Shown: positions 51,054 through 59,851, numbered from the stretch's first letter. The stretch: DNA of 64,000 bases from Vitreoscilla stercoraria DSM 513 (GCF_000382305.1 NZ_KB908031.1:1-64000); one strand, 5' to 3'. Translations and numbers: made by a program. The notes: generated from the sequence alone by a model not told the origin.

Positions 51054-51997
51054 TGTTTATTCGCTTTTAAAAGCAACCAGAAGAAATACACGCCACCGAC
51101 AAAATTGATGATGACATCCAACTCAGTTTTTAAATTCAAGCCGTGAAACACGATGCTTTGACCGACTGCCAACACGCACACGCTGACCAAAATCATGGCG
51201 GGAAATAAGATGCGATGGCGAAAAGTGGGCAGCCATTGTAATGTTAAATTCAAGACTAATAAGCCAAAAAAGAACATAGGCCCTACCAACGACGTCGCAG
51301 TAGCCAGCAAGATGGCCATCAAAATCATCACTTTTTTGCTGAATGATTCGTAAGCAATGCCTAAGTTGATGGCAGTATCACGACCTAAAGTTAGCACATC
51401 GAGTTGTCGTGATAAGCTGAAACTGTATAGCGTAATGGGAATGACGATGGCCGCTGCCAAAGTCAAAACAGTGGTATCCACACGATTGAAACTGGCAAAA
51501 CCTGCGTCTTGCGCAATTTGAAATTCGCTTGGATCCATCAACATGCCTAAAAACATATTGCTGCTGGAAAACAGCGACATGCAAATCATGCCGACCAATA
51601 ACAAGAAAAAGACGTTCTCTTTGCCTTCTTTGAAGAACATTTGGTATAAGAGCAAGGCAAAGCCTACCAAAGTCAAACAGCCAAACACAAATTGTGCGAC
51701 CACATTCATACTCATTAAGGCGCTGGCACCAAAAAAGAACACAAAAGCGGTTTTGGCCAAGACGTATAAAAATTCCAAGCCTAGCGATGACGGTGTGACA
51801 ATGCGATTATTGGAAACGGCATGAAACAATAATGTTGCCACGCCCAAAGCCATGCCAGTGATGACCATGGCTGCGATGGTTTTGAGGCGCAATTGCACCA
51901 CAAATGGCGTCATTTGTGTGTTGTTCCAGAAGAAATAGCCTGCTAAAACCACAGCGGTGAGTATGAGCAAGCCGATTAAACGTTTAGATTCCGCCAT
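51044..51997 (-). CDS. Ferric-siderophore ABC importer, permease subunit 2
   Basis: A 317-residue FecCD-family permease with about 9-10 membrane helices. SNNRIVTPSSLGLEFLYVLAKT near residue 62 is the conserved cytoplasmic region, and TLGRDTAINLGIAYESFSKKVM near 225 is the coupling segment (the G-[R]-D-x-A-x-x-L-G form). It overlaps the first permease by 14 nt and the ATPase by 10 nt, so the proteins are translationally coupled. Confidence 0.9.
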   Translation of the reverse strand: MAESKRLIGLLILTAVVLAGYFFWNNTQMTPFVVQLRLKTIAAMVITGMALGVATLLFHAVSNNRIVTPSSLGLEFLYVLAKTAFVFFFGASALMSMNVVAQFVFGCLTLVGFALLLYQMFFKEGKENVFFLLLVGMICMSLFSSSNMFLGMLMDPSEFQIAQDAGFASFNRVDTTVLTLAAAIVIPITLYSFSLSRQLDVLTLGRDTAINLGIAYESFSKKVMILMAILLATATSLVGPMFFFGLLVLNLTLQWLPTFRHRILFPAMILVSVCVLAVGQSIVFHGLNLKTELDVIINFVGGVYFFWLLLKANKQWQ

Positions 51998-52943
51998 GAC
52001 GGTACCTCTTGAGTAACATGGCTAAGAATACAGCGCTGCCAATCACGCCCATCATCAAGCTGACTGAAATTTCATAGGGATAAATCACCACCCGACCAAT
52101 GATGTCACACACCAATACCAACAAAGCACCCACCACCGCTGTATGCGGCAAAGTCAGCTTCAAATTATCGCCCAAATACAAAGCCACCAAATTGGGAACA
52201 ATCAAGCCCAAAAACGGAATGGAGCCGACTGTGACGATGACCACTGCGGTGACAATGGACACCAATGCCAAACCCAAATTGAGTGTGCGTTTGTAATTCA
52301 AACCCAAATTGGTCGCAAAGTCTTCGCCCATACCTGCCAGTACAAAACGTTGTGCATACAAATAAGCAAAAATCAAAGCAGGTACGCTTAAAAACAAGGT
52401 TTCGTAGCGACCGCTCAAAACGCTGGAAAAGTCGCCTTGTAGCCAAGCATTGATGTTTTGCAGCAAATCAAATTGCAAGGCAAAAAATACCGTAATAGCG
52501 CTGATGATGTTACCAAACATCATGCCAACCAAAGGCACAAAAACTGTATCACGGTGTTTTAAGGTGTTTAAAATGGCCATGAAAATCAAAGCACCGACGA
52601 AGGTAGTGGCGATTGCCAAAGATGTTTGCAACCAGCCTGTGGCAGCGGGTAACATAATTAAGGCGAGTAAGACACCGAACCTTGCCGAATCTTCTAAGCC
52701 TGCGGTGGTGGGCGAGACAAAGCGGTTGCGGCTTAAACTTTGTAAAATCAAACCAGAAACGCTTAAGCTTGCGCCTGCAATGAGAATGGACAATAAGCGT
52801 GGCAAGCGGCTTTGGGTGAATAAAAGCCAATCTTCAGGCCGCCCCGCCAGCAAACCCGATAAGCTGACATTGCCCACACCAATGAAAATGGATGTTATGC
52901 CAAGTAAGAAGGTAAGCGGAAGTAAAAAACGCAGTTTCAACAT
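51984..52943 (-). CDS. Ferric-siderophore ABC importer, permease subunit 1
   Basis: A 319-residue FecCD-family permease, first gene of the ABC operon. LIAGASLSVSGLILQSLSRNRFVSPTTAGL near residues 55-85 is the TM2/loop signature. MGEDFATNLGLNYKRTLNL near 220 is the coupling helix and SIPFLGLIVPNLVALYLG near 265 the last conserved region. A Fur-like box lies 200 nt upstream. Confidence 0.91.
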   Translation of the reverse strand: MLKLRFLLPLTFLLGITSIFIGVGNVSLSGLLAGRPEDWLLFTQSRLPRLLSILIAGASLSVSGLILQSLSRNRFVSPTTAGLEDSARFGVLLALIMLPAATGWLQTSLAIATTFVGALIFMAILNTLKHRDTVFVPLVGMMFGNIISAITVFFALQFDLLQNINAWLQGDFSSVLSGRYETLFLSVPALIFAYLYAQRFVLAGMGEDFATNLGLNYKRTLNLGLALVSIVTAVVIVTVGSIPFLGLIVPNLVALYLGDNLKLTLPHTAVVGALLVLVCDIIGRVVIYPYEISVSLMMGVIGSAVFLAMLLKRYRHGGI

Positions 52944-53142
52944 GGTTTGCCCTTAACTCGACTTGTACCAAGCCGCTAATGTGGGCAAATGAATCGCAGT
53001 GAAAATCAAGATAGCCTCAATAGATGAACCCGAACTGTGCATGAACATTGAGCGGGGCAATAACAGATAATGAAAACAATCTGAATATCAAAGCCTTGTA
53101 TTGGGCTCAATGGTCGCTGCGTGGATAGGGCTGGTTTCTAAT

Positions 53143-53161
53143 TAATAATCGTTCTCATTAT
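53143..53161. promoter_or_regulatory. Candidate Fur box upstream of the siderophore ABC operon
   Basis: TAATAATCGTTCTCATTAT, whose reverse complement ATAATGAGAACGATTATTA is close to the classical GATAATGATAATCATTATC. It lies between the receptor stop and the first permease start, giving the importer its own iron-regulated promoter. The rest of the 319-bp gap has no recognised gene. Confidence 0.75.
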
Positions 53162-53215
53162 AGCGCAGCTTTGCCGCTTAGCCTAGACAAGAAATAAATC
53201 AAATCAGTATTGTTT

Positions 53216-53254
53216 CAATGTTTACAGGACGCTTGAAGCGTCCTGTAAACATTG
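53216..53254. repeat. 39-bp near-perfect palindrome of two divergent DUS-like 12-mers
   Basis: Perfect 19-bp arms (53216-53234 and 53236-53254) around one G, containing TTACAGGACGCT (53222-53233) and AGCGTCCTGTAA (53237-53248) tail to tail. It lies 9 nt past the receptor stop on the minus strand. No clear T-run follows, so it is an atypical terminator. Confidence 0.93.
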
Positions 53255-53262
53255 TGGCTTAC

Positions 53263-55269
53263 TTAAAAGCGATAAGACACGGTGGCTTTGATATTGCGAC
53301 CCATTTCATAGTCGGTCAATGGATTCAAAGGGTCTTGTTGGCGTGCGCTTTGTGAGACATAGAATTTGTCAAACACATTGTACACACCCAAGCTTGTTTC
53401 CAAGCCTTTGAAGCTGCCGCTTTGTGGTTTCCAATGCACGCTGATGTCGCTGATGCCGTAACCGGGTTTTTCTGCATTGTGGCTGGTGTAACGGCGTTGG
53501 AAGGTTGAATCCCATTGTGCGCTGATGCCTGTGCCAATCCAGTCATATGCCAAAGACACATTCCATTTGGCACCCATGTCGCGGCCAATGGCGGTGTTGT
53601 TGGCAGAAATGCCATCATACAAATCAATGTCAGATTTGCTAAAACCAACACTTGTGCGCCAGTTTTCGTAACGGTAACGTGCGCTCGCTTCAAAACCTGT
53701 GATGTCGCCTGAGCCGATATTTTTGCGGTCTAAGCTGTTGCGTGGACCTGAAACCGAGATGATGTTGTCGTAGTTGGCTTGGAAGTATTTCACCTGCAAA
53801 CTCAAATCGTCGTCACCCAATAATTGGCTTTTGCTGTATGACAAGCCGATTTCTTTGTTTTTGCCTTTTTCCGCTTCCAAAGTGTTCAAATCGGTGTTGT
53901 TGGCATAAGACAAGAACATGGCGTTCATTGTGTCAGGTGCGCGGAACAAGTCGGTGTAAGAAGCGTAAGCTTTCAGGCCGTTGTCAAATTGGTAAGCAAT
54001 TTCCAATGCTTTGCTGACATTGTCATAGTCACGAGAGCCGCTCACAGGGTTTTCTAAACGGTAATGGTCGTAACGCAAACCCGGTGTCACGCTGAAATTG
54101 CCCACATTCAAACGGTCTTCGACATACACAGAATGCAAGCGTCCGCTTTCGCCTTGGCTGATTTTGCCCGTGTAAGCATCTTGTTTTTGGTTTTCAGTGT
54201 CAAAAAACTCATAACCGACACGCATGTTGTGATTGACTGAGCCTGTATCGAAAACCGATGTGTTGGTCAAGGTGCCGCCAACGGTTTCAATTTCCAATTT
54301 GGACAACCAATTTAAAGCACTCACGCCAACGTATTTTTGGGCATCTTTACCGTTATTCAATTGGATTTTGGTGCGATAAATCTTCGCTTCCAAATCGATC
54401 CATTCGTTGGCAGATGGATTGTAAGCATAGCCCAAGGTTTGGGTGTCGCGGGTGTATTCTTGATCAATCAAAGGGTTGAATTGATTGCTGTTCAAATCAT
54501 TGTGTGGAAATTCCATGCGCGCAGGATACAGGCCGCTCAAATCATTGCGTTCGGCTGACACCGTGATTTTTTGTTCAGGCGTGATGTTCCAGCCCGCTTT
54601 AATCAAATAATCGATTTCTTCGCCATCGCCGCCTAAAGGACGGTTGTCGCCTGATTCACCCAAATTCATCGATTTGTAGTTGACATAACCCAATACGTCG
54701 GTGTTGTCTGTTGGGCGACCAAAGAGCATGACTGAGTTTTGCCATTGGTTATTATTGGTGGCGTAGCTGGATTTGACTTTGCCGCCAAAGCGTTCTTCAT
54801 TGTTCAATAAATCTTCAGCGCTGACGGTGGTAAATTGTACCGCCCCGCCCAAAGCACCCATGCCCGCAGACACCGAATGACTGCCAACATCCACGTTCAC
54901 ACGTTTGATCAAATCGGTATCAATTAAGGTGCGGCCATTGTGATGGAAAATGGTGCCCAATTGGCGCGCGCCATCGACGGTGATATTCAAACCTGTTTCG
55001 CCAACGCCGCGCACTTGGATTTGCTGGTTCATGTTGTTGGTGCCACCGACGTAAACACCGGGAATGTCACGCAATACATCACGAATGCTGTCGGCTTGGC
55101 GCACGCTGACTTTATCGCTGTTGATTTGTGAAGGCGATTGATTGGCCGTGACAGTGATAGCACCTAAATCGGTATCGTTGTCAGAGGCGGCATCGTTTGC
55201 ATAAACAGAAGTGCTTAAGCCTAAAATTAAAAATGCGATGGGGCGCAAAGAAGTAGAGAAACGGGACAT
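53263..55269 (-). CDS. fetA: TonB-dependent ferric-siderophore receptor (FetA-like)
   Basis: A 668-residue outer-membrane receptor with signal peptide (ends VYA-N). The TonB box/early plug reads DLGAITVTANQSP. Plug motifs are IRDVLRDIPGVYVGGTNNMNQQIQVRG and GLNITVDGARQLG. The barrel ends in the expected aromatic residue (ATVSYRF), preceded by YNVFDKFYV. The sequence and the adjacent FetB-type importer match the neisserial FetA (FrpB) enterobactin-type receptor, but the ligand is inferred. ATG 55269 was chosen. A Fur-like box lies upstream. An imperfect GG-form DUS is at 54527-54538. Confidence 0.85.
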   Translation of the reverse strand: MSRFSTSLRPIAFLILGLSTSVYANDAASDNDTDLGAITVTANQSPSQINSDKVSVRQADSIRDVLRDIPGVYVGGTNNMNQQIQVRGVGETGLNITVDGARQLGTIFHHNGRTLIDTDLIKRVNVDVGSHSVSAGMGALGGAVQFTTVSAEDLLNNEERFGGKVKSSYATNNNQWQNSVMLFGRPTDNTDVLGYVNYKSMNLGESGDNRPLGGDGEEIDYLIKAGWNITPEQKITVSAERNDLSGLYPARMEFPHNDLNSNQFNPLIDQEYTRDTQTLGYAYNPSANEWIDLEAKIYRTKIQLNNGKDAQKYVGVSALNWLSKLEIETVGGTLTNTSVFDTGSVNHNMRVGYEFFDTENQKQDAYTGKISQGESGRLHSVYVEDRLNVGNFSVTPGLRYDHYRLENPVSGSRDYDNVSKALEIAYQFDNGLKAYASYTDLFRAPDTMNAMFLSYANNTDLNTLEAEKGKNKEIGLSYSKSQLLGDDDLSLQVKYFQANYDNIISVSGPRNSLDRKNIGSGDITGFEASARYRYENWRTSVGFSKSDIDLYDGISANNTAIGRDMGAKWNVSLAYDWIGTGISAQWDSTFQRRYTSHNAEKPGYGISDISVHWKPQSGSFKGLETSLGVYNVFDKFYVSQSARQQDPLNPLTDYEMGRNIKATVSYRF

Positions 55270-55318
55270 GGTCGGACAAACTTGTTTGGGAATCAAAAGA
55301 GGACATTATTCTAATACA

Positions 55319-55337
55319 GATGATAATAATTTTCATT
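55319..55337. promoter_or_regulatory. Candidate Fur box upstream of the TonB receptor
   Basis: GATGATAATAATTTTCATT, 50 nt before the receptor start, keeps the GATAAT-like left half and the TCAT right half of the Fur palindrome. Confidence 0.6.
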
Positions 55338-55458
55338 TTAAAAAATTGATAGTGTGTATAAATGGTTTCAAAATGTTGTGACTCAGCTGGTTTGTTGACA
55401 CGAATAACTGCCGATGGGAACGTTTCAATGTTATATTCGTCATGCGTATTGTATATAG

Positions 55459-56265
55459 GTGACGGATAAGGGCGGCAAGTTGGTTAATTTTTATCATTTA
55501 TTGGGCGTGGGTGTGTATGCACCAACTGAAACCATCGCAACCATGATTAAGCTCAAACGCTTGCAAAACCAAATACCTGTGGAGGTATTGGATAAGGCAG
55601 AGGTGTGGTTGCTCAATACGGATATGCGTCAGCGTTATGACAGCAAACTGCGTCAAAAACAGCCTGATGTCTTTATGCAAACGGCAGCAACTTCACGCCA
55701 AACACCATCGCAAGCGGTGTTGGAGCGTCCTGTCAATGCGCAAGCGGCCAAACCACGAAAAGTAGGGCGTTGGTATTTGTTAGGATTGATTGTTGTGTTG
55801 GCTGCGTTGTGGTATGCGTTCACATTGCCGTTATTGGGTTTGGTGACACCTGCGTCTTGGCAAGCTATCGGGCTGAAAGAGTTACAAACCGAGGCGCAAT
55901 GGCATCGCACGCCACAAGCTTTGTATTTGACTGAGCAACAGCATGAGCCGCAATGGTTGTGGGTGTGGCAACAAGATGGCAGCTTGGCTTTGATGCCTTT
56001 GGAGCATCAAACGACAGTTTGTGCAGCAGAGCAAACCGAATGTCGCATTACCGTTCAATTGGGTGATGAGAAACCTCAAACTTATCCTGTTCAAGCGACC
56101 GAACACACATGGAAGTTGCAATCGCCTGCCGATACAGTGGCTTTGTCATTGCGTTTGCAACAAGAGCAGCGCATGACCATTACTTGGCAAGACCAAGAGC
56201 GACCTGCGGTGTTTCAGGCCGCTGTGTTTCCAAGTGAGTTTTTGGTGGATGGCGCCACTCAATAA
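55459..56265 (+). CDS. Membrane protein with degenerate J-domain-like N-terminus
   Basis: A 268-residue protein. Residues about 9-65 (VNFYHLLGVGVYAPTETIAT ... LLNTDMRQRYDSKLR) look like a J-domain, including the LLNTDMRQRYD end, but without the HPD motif needed to stimulate DnaK. One membrane helix follows (WYLLGLIVVLAALWYAF, about residues 100-118), then a 150-residue C-terminal domain of unknown fold, beta-rich by appearance. GTG 55459 is used. TTG 55483, preceded by AAGGGCGG and giving MVNFYHLLGV, is a good alternative. A DUS-derived RPV (55724-55735) and a GG-form partial copy occur inside. Confidence 0.6.
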   Translation: MTDKGGKLVNFYHLLGVGVYAPTETIATMIKLKRLQNQIPVEVLDKAEVWLLNTDMRQRYDSKLRQKQPDVFMQTAATSRQTPSQAVLERPVNAQAAKPRKVGRWYLLGLIVVLAALWYAFTLPLLGLVTPASWQAIGLKELQTEAQWHRTPQALYLTEQQHEPQWLWVWQQDGSLALMPLEHQTTVCAAEQTECRITVQLGDEKPQTYPVQATEHTWKLQSPADTVALSLRLQQEQRMTITWQDQERPAVFQAAVFPSEFLVDGATQ

Positions 56266-56288
56266 ATGGTCATTGTGAGCATGATGTC

Positions 56289-56314
56289 AAAACGCCCATT
56301 AAGGGCGTTTTTTA
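56289..56314 (+). terminator. Intrinsic terminator
   Basis: AAAACGCCC (56289-56297) / GGGCGTTTT (56303-56311), then TTT. It separates the J-domain-like gene from vgb. Confidence 0.9.
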
Positions 56315-56362
56315 TAGCAGCAACATAAATAGTTTCAGCCATTAAATTCAATGTGAAAAAGC

Positions 56363-56374
56363 TTACAGGACGCT
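56363..56374 (-). repeat. DUS-like 12-mer in the vgb promoter fragment
   Basis: Exact TTACAGGACGCT preceded by AAGC, so it overlaps the HindIII site that, as I recall, bounds the classic cloned vgb promoter. It lies about 70 nt upstream of the -10 element. Confidence 0.9.
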
Positions 56375-56395
56375 GGGGTTAAAAGTATTTGAGTT

Positions 56396-56436
56396 TTGAT
56401 GTGGATTAAGTTTTAAGAGGCAATAAAGATTATAAT
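56396..56436 (+). promoter_or_regulatory. vgb promoter with FNR-type site
   Basis: TTGATGTGGATTAA (56396-56409) matches the FNR consensus TTGAT-N4-ATCAA with one mismatch. TATAAT lies at 56431-56436. With a start near 56443 the FNR site centres at about -41, the class II activator position. Oxygen-limited, FNR-dependent expression of vgb is established for VHb in E. coli. Confidence 0.82.
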
Positions 56437-56499
56437 AAGTGCTGCTACACCATACTGATGTATGGCAAAACCATAATAATGAACTTAAGGAAGACCCTC

Positions 56500-56940
56500 A
56501 TGTTAGACCAGCAAACCATTAACATCATCAAAGCCACTGTTCCTGTATTGAAGGAGCATGGCGTTACCATTACCACGACTTTTTATAAAAACTTGTTTGC
56601 CAAACACCCTGAAGTACGTCCTTTGTTTGATATGGGTCGCCAAGAATCTTTGGAGCAGCCTAAGGCTTTGGCGATGACGGTATTGGCGGCAGCGCAAAAC
56701 ATTGAAAATTTGCCAGCTATTTTGCCTGCGGTCAAAAAAATTGCAGTCAAACATTGTCAAGCAGGCGTGGCAGCAGCGCATTATCCGATTGTCGGTCAAG
56801 AATTGTTGGGTGCGATTAAAGAAGTATTGGGCGATGCCGCAACCGATGACATTTTGGACGCGTGGGGCAAGGCTTATGGCGTGATTGCAGATGTGTTTAT
56901 TCAAGTGGAAGCAGATTTGTACGCTCAAGCGGTTGAATAA
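56500..56940 (+). CDS. vgb: Vitreoscilla haemoglobin (VHb), bacterial globin
   Basis: A 146-residue single-domain globin that binds O2 and supports respiration and oxygen-dependent chemistry under microaerobic conditions. From memory the whole chain equals VHb. The haem-ligating proximal His is H85 (IAVKHCQAG), the B10 Tyr is Y29, and Q53-P54 occupy the distal E7-E8 region as known for VHb. There is no reductase domain. ATG 56500 has the SD AAGGAAG. The FNR-type promoter is immediately upstream. It is monocistronic and convergent with uvrA across a bidirectional terminator. Confidence 0.98.
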   Translation: MLDQQTINIIKATVPVLKEHGVTITTTFYKNLFAKHPEVRPLFDMGRQESLEQPKALAMTVLAAAQNIENLPAILPAVKKIAVKHCQAGVAAAHYPIVGQELLGAIKEVLGDAATDDILDAWGKAYGVIADVFIQVEADLYAQAVE

Positions 56941-56965
56941 AGTTTCAGGCCGCTTTCAGGACATA

Positions 56966-56993
56966 AAAAACGCACCATAAGGTGCGTTTTTTT
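56966..56993. terminator. Bidirectional terminator between vgb and uvrA
   Basis: Perfect AAAAACGCACC / GGTGCGTTTTT stem, loop ATAA, with an A-run before and T-run after. Confidence 0.93.
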
Positions 56994-57004
56994 ACGTCTG
57001 ATAT

Positions 57005-59851
57005 TTACACAGCAGCAGTTTGGCTGTTGGCCAAAACTTGGGACAAATATTGCCCTGTGTAAGAGCCCGCCGTTGCTGCGACGTCTTCAGGTGTGCCTTG
57101 GGCAATGATGCGTCCGCCACCATCGCCACCTTCAGGACCCAAATCAATGATGTAATCGGCGGTTTTGATGACATCTAAATTGTGTTCGATGATGACGATG
57201 CTGTTGCCTTTGCCTTTTAAGCGTGTGATAACTTCTAGCAATAAAGCGATGTCGGCAAAATGCAAACCTGTGGTTGGTTCATCCAAAATGTACAAAGTGC
57301 GGCCTGTATCGCGTTTGGACAATTCCAATGCCAATTTCACCCGTTGCGCTTCACCGCCTGATAATGTGGTCGCGCTTTGACCCAAACGCACATAACTCAA
57401 ACCCACATCCATCAAAGTTTGTAATTTGCGTGATAAGGTGGGAATGGCTTCAAAAAAAGCATGCGCTTCGGCAACCGTCATTTCCAATACTTGGTGAATG
57501 TTTTTGCCTTTGTACAAAATTTCCAAAGTTTCACGGTTGTAGCGTTTGCCGTGGCAAACCTCACACGGTACATACACATCGGGCAAGAAATGCATCTCTA
57601 CTTTTAAAACGCCATCGCCTTGACACGCTTCGCAGCGGCCGCCTTTGACGTTGAACGAGAAGCGACCGACGTTGTAACCGCGTTCACGTGAAACAGGCAC
57701 GCCTGCAAACAATTCACGAATCGGTGTGAATACACCTGTATAGGTTGCAGGGTTGGAGCGGGGCGTGCGTCCAATTGGGCTTTGGTCGACATTGATGACT
57801 TTGTCCAATTGCTCCAAGCCTTGAATCTCGGTATAAGGCGATGGCTCGTCTTTGGTGGCACGGTTCAAATCACGCGCGGCGATTTTGGCCAAAGTGTCGT
57901 TGATCAAAGTCGATTTGCCGCTGCCTGACACGCCTGTGATGCACGTCATCAAACCTAAGGGCAATTCCAAAGTCACATCTTTCAAATTATTGCCCGAAGC
58001 ACCTTTTAAGACCAATATGCGTTCTGCATCTTTAGGCGTGCGTTGTGCTGGAATGTAAATTGCTGCTTTGCCACTTAAATAGCGTCCTGTAATCGATTGC
58101 TCGCATGCGGCGATTTTTTCAGGTGTATCGGCAATCAGTACCGCGCCGCCCAATTCACCTGCGCCAGGACCCATATCCACCACATAATCGGCCGCACGAA
58201 TGGCATCTTCGTCATGTTCGACCACAATCACACTGTTGCCCAAATCACGCAAATGTTTGAGCGTGCCAAGCAAACGGTCGTTGTCACGTTGGTGCAAACC
58301 AATAGACGGCTCATCCAAGACGTACATCACGCCAGTTAAACCCGAACCGATTTGGCTGGCCAAGCGAATGCGCTGCGCTTCGCCGCCTGATAAGGTTTCA
58401 GCAGAGCGGGCGAGTGACAAATAATTCAAGCCGACATTGATTAAAAAGCCTAAGCGTTCGGTGATTTCCTTCAAGACTTTTTCGGCAATTTGCTGTTTGT
58501 TGCCGCCCAAATCCAAGTTTTGGAAAAAATCCAAAGTTTTGCTCAAAGGCCATGCGCTGATATGGTGTAAATTTTCGCCACCGACATACACAAAGCGGGC
58601 TTCTTTGCGCAAACGTGCGCCGCCACAAGTGGTACAAGCGCGGAAGCTTTGGTATTTGGCCAATTCTTCACGCACCGTTTGCGAATCGGTTTCACGGTAA
58701 CGGCGTTCTAAATTGGGAATCACGCCTTCAAAAGCGTGGCTGCGGTTGAATGTTGTGCCTTTGTCATTTAAATATTTGAATTCAATGACTTCTTTTCCTG
58801 AGCCATATAACACCGCTTTTTGGGTGGTTTTAGGCAAATCTTCCCAAGGTGTATTGATGTCAAAATCATAATGCTTGGCCAAAGACACAATCATTTGATG
58901 GTAAAACTGATTGCGTTTGTCCCAACCTTTGATAGCACCTGCTGCCAAAGACAATTCCGGATGAATGACCACTGCCTCTTCATCGAAATACATCATTGTC
59001 CCTAAGCCATCACAAGTGGGGCAGGCACCAACAGGATTATTGAAACTGAATAAGCGTGGCTCCAACTCCATCAAGCTGTAAGCACATTTCGGACAAGCAA
59101 ATTGCGCTGAAAACCAATGTTCAACATCGGTGTCCATTTCCAAAGCCAATACCCGATCGCTACCATGGCGCAATGCTGTTTCGATGCTTTCAGCCAAGCG
59201 TTGTTGCATATCAGGACGCACTTTGATGCGGTCTATCACCACATCAATATGGTGTTTTTGATTTTTATTCAGGACGGGCAATTCATCGTCTAAAGAATAA
59301 GTGGTGCCATCAATGCGCACACGCGTGAAGCCTTGCACGCGCAAATCATTGAACAGTTCGACAAATTCGCCTTTGCGTCCTGAAACCGCAGGTGCCAACA
59401 ACATGATTTTGGTGTCTTCAGGCAATGCCAAAATACTGTCGACCATTTGCGAAACGGTTTGGCTAGACAAGGCGATATCATGCTCAGGACAATGTGGTGT
59501 GCCAACACGAGCAAACAACAAGCGCAAATAGTCGTGAATTTCGGTCACTGTGCCCACAGTCGAACGTGGATTGTGCGAAGTGGATTTTTGTTCGATGGAA
59601 ATCGCAGGCGAGAGGCCTTCAATCAAGTCCACATCGGGTTTGTCCATCATTTGCAAAAACTGACGCGCATAAGACGACAAGCTTTCCACATAACGACGCT
59701 GTCCTTCGGCATACAAAGTATCAAACGCCAATGAGGATTTGCCACTGCCTGATAAGCCCGTAATCACCACCAATTGGTGGCGTGGAATGTCCAAATCGAT
59801 GTTTTTTAAATTGTGCGTGCGTGCGCCGCGGATGCGGATGTAGTCGGTCAT
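57005..59851 (-). CDS. uvrA: Excinuclease ABC subunit A
   Basis: A 948-residue damage-recognition ATPase of nucleotide excision repair. Two ABC modules: Walker A GLSGSGKSSLAFDTLYAEGQ near residue 33 and GVSGSGKSTLINDTL near 645, with signatures LSGGEAQRIRLASQIGSGL near 495 and LSGGEAQRVKLALELSKRD near 835. Zinc modules are visible as CPKC ... CPTCDGLG near 255-285 and CEACQGDGVLKVEM ... CEVCHGKRYN near 745-770. An exact DUS (58081-58092) is inside. I see no LexA box in front of it. Confidence 0.97.
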   Translation of the reverse strand: MTDYIRIRGARTHNLKNIDLDIPRHQLVVITGLSGSGKSSLAFDTLYAEGQRRYVESLSSYARQFLQMMDKPDVDLIEGLSPAISIEQKSTSHNPRSTVGTVTEIHDYLRLLFARVGTPHCPEHDIALSSQTVSQMVDSILALPEDTKIMLLAPAVSGRKGEFVELFNDLRVQGFTRVRIDGTTYSLDDELPVLNKNQKHHIDVVIDRIKVRPDMQQRLAESIETALRHGSDRVLALEMDTDVEHWFSAQFACPKCAYSLMELEPRLFSFNNPVGACPTCDGLGTMMYFDEEAVVIHPELSLAAGAIKGWDKRNQFYHQMIVSLAKHYDFDINTPWEDLPKTTQKAVLYGSGKEVIEFKYLNDKGTTFNRSHAFEGVIPNLERRYRETDSQTVREELAKYQSFRACTTCGGARLRKEARFVYVGGENLHHISAWPLSKTLDFFQNLDLGGNKQQIAEKVLKEITERLGFLINVGLNYLSLARSAETLSGGEAQRIRLASQIGSGLTGVMYVLDEPSIGLHQRDNDRLLGTLKHLRDLGNSVIVVEHDEDAIRAADYVVDMGPGAGELGGAVLIADTPEKIAACEQSITGRYLSGKAAIYIPAQRTPKDAERILVLKGASGNNLKDVTLELPLGLMTCITGVSGSGKSTLINDTLAKIAARDLNRATKDEPSPYTEIQGLEQLDKVINVDQSPIGRTPRSNPATYTGVFTPIRELFAGVPVSRERGYNVGRFSFNVKGGRCEACQGDGVLKVEMHFLPDVYVPCEVCHGKRYNRETLEILYKGKNIHQVLEMTVAEAHAFFEAIPTLSRKLQTLMDVGLSYVRLGQSATTLSGGEAQRVKLALELSKRDTGRTLYILDEPTTGLHFADIALLLEVITRLKGKGNSIVIIEHNLDVIKTADYIIDLGPEGGDGGGRIIAQGTPEDVAATAGSYTGQYLSQVLANSQTAAV

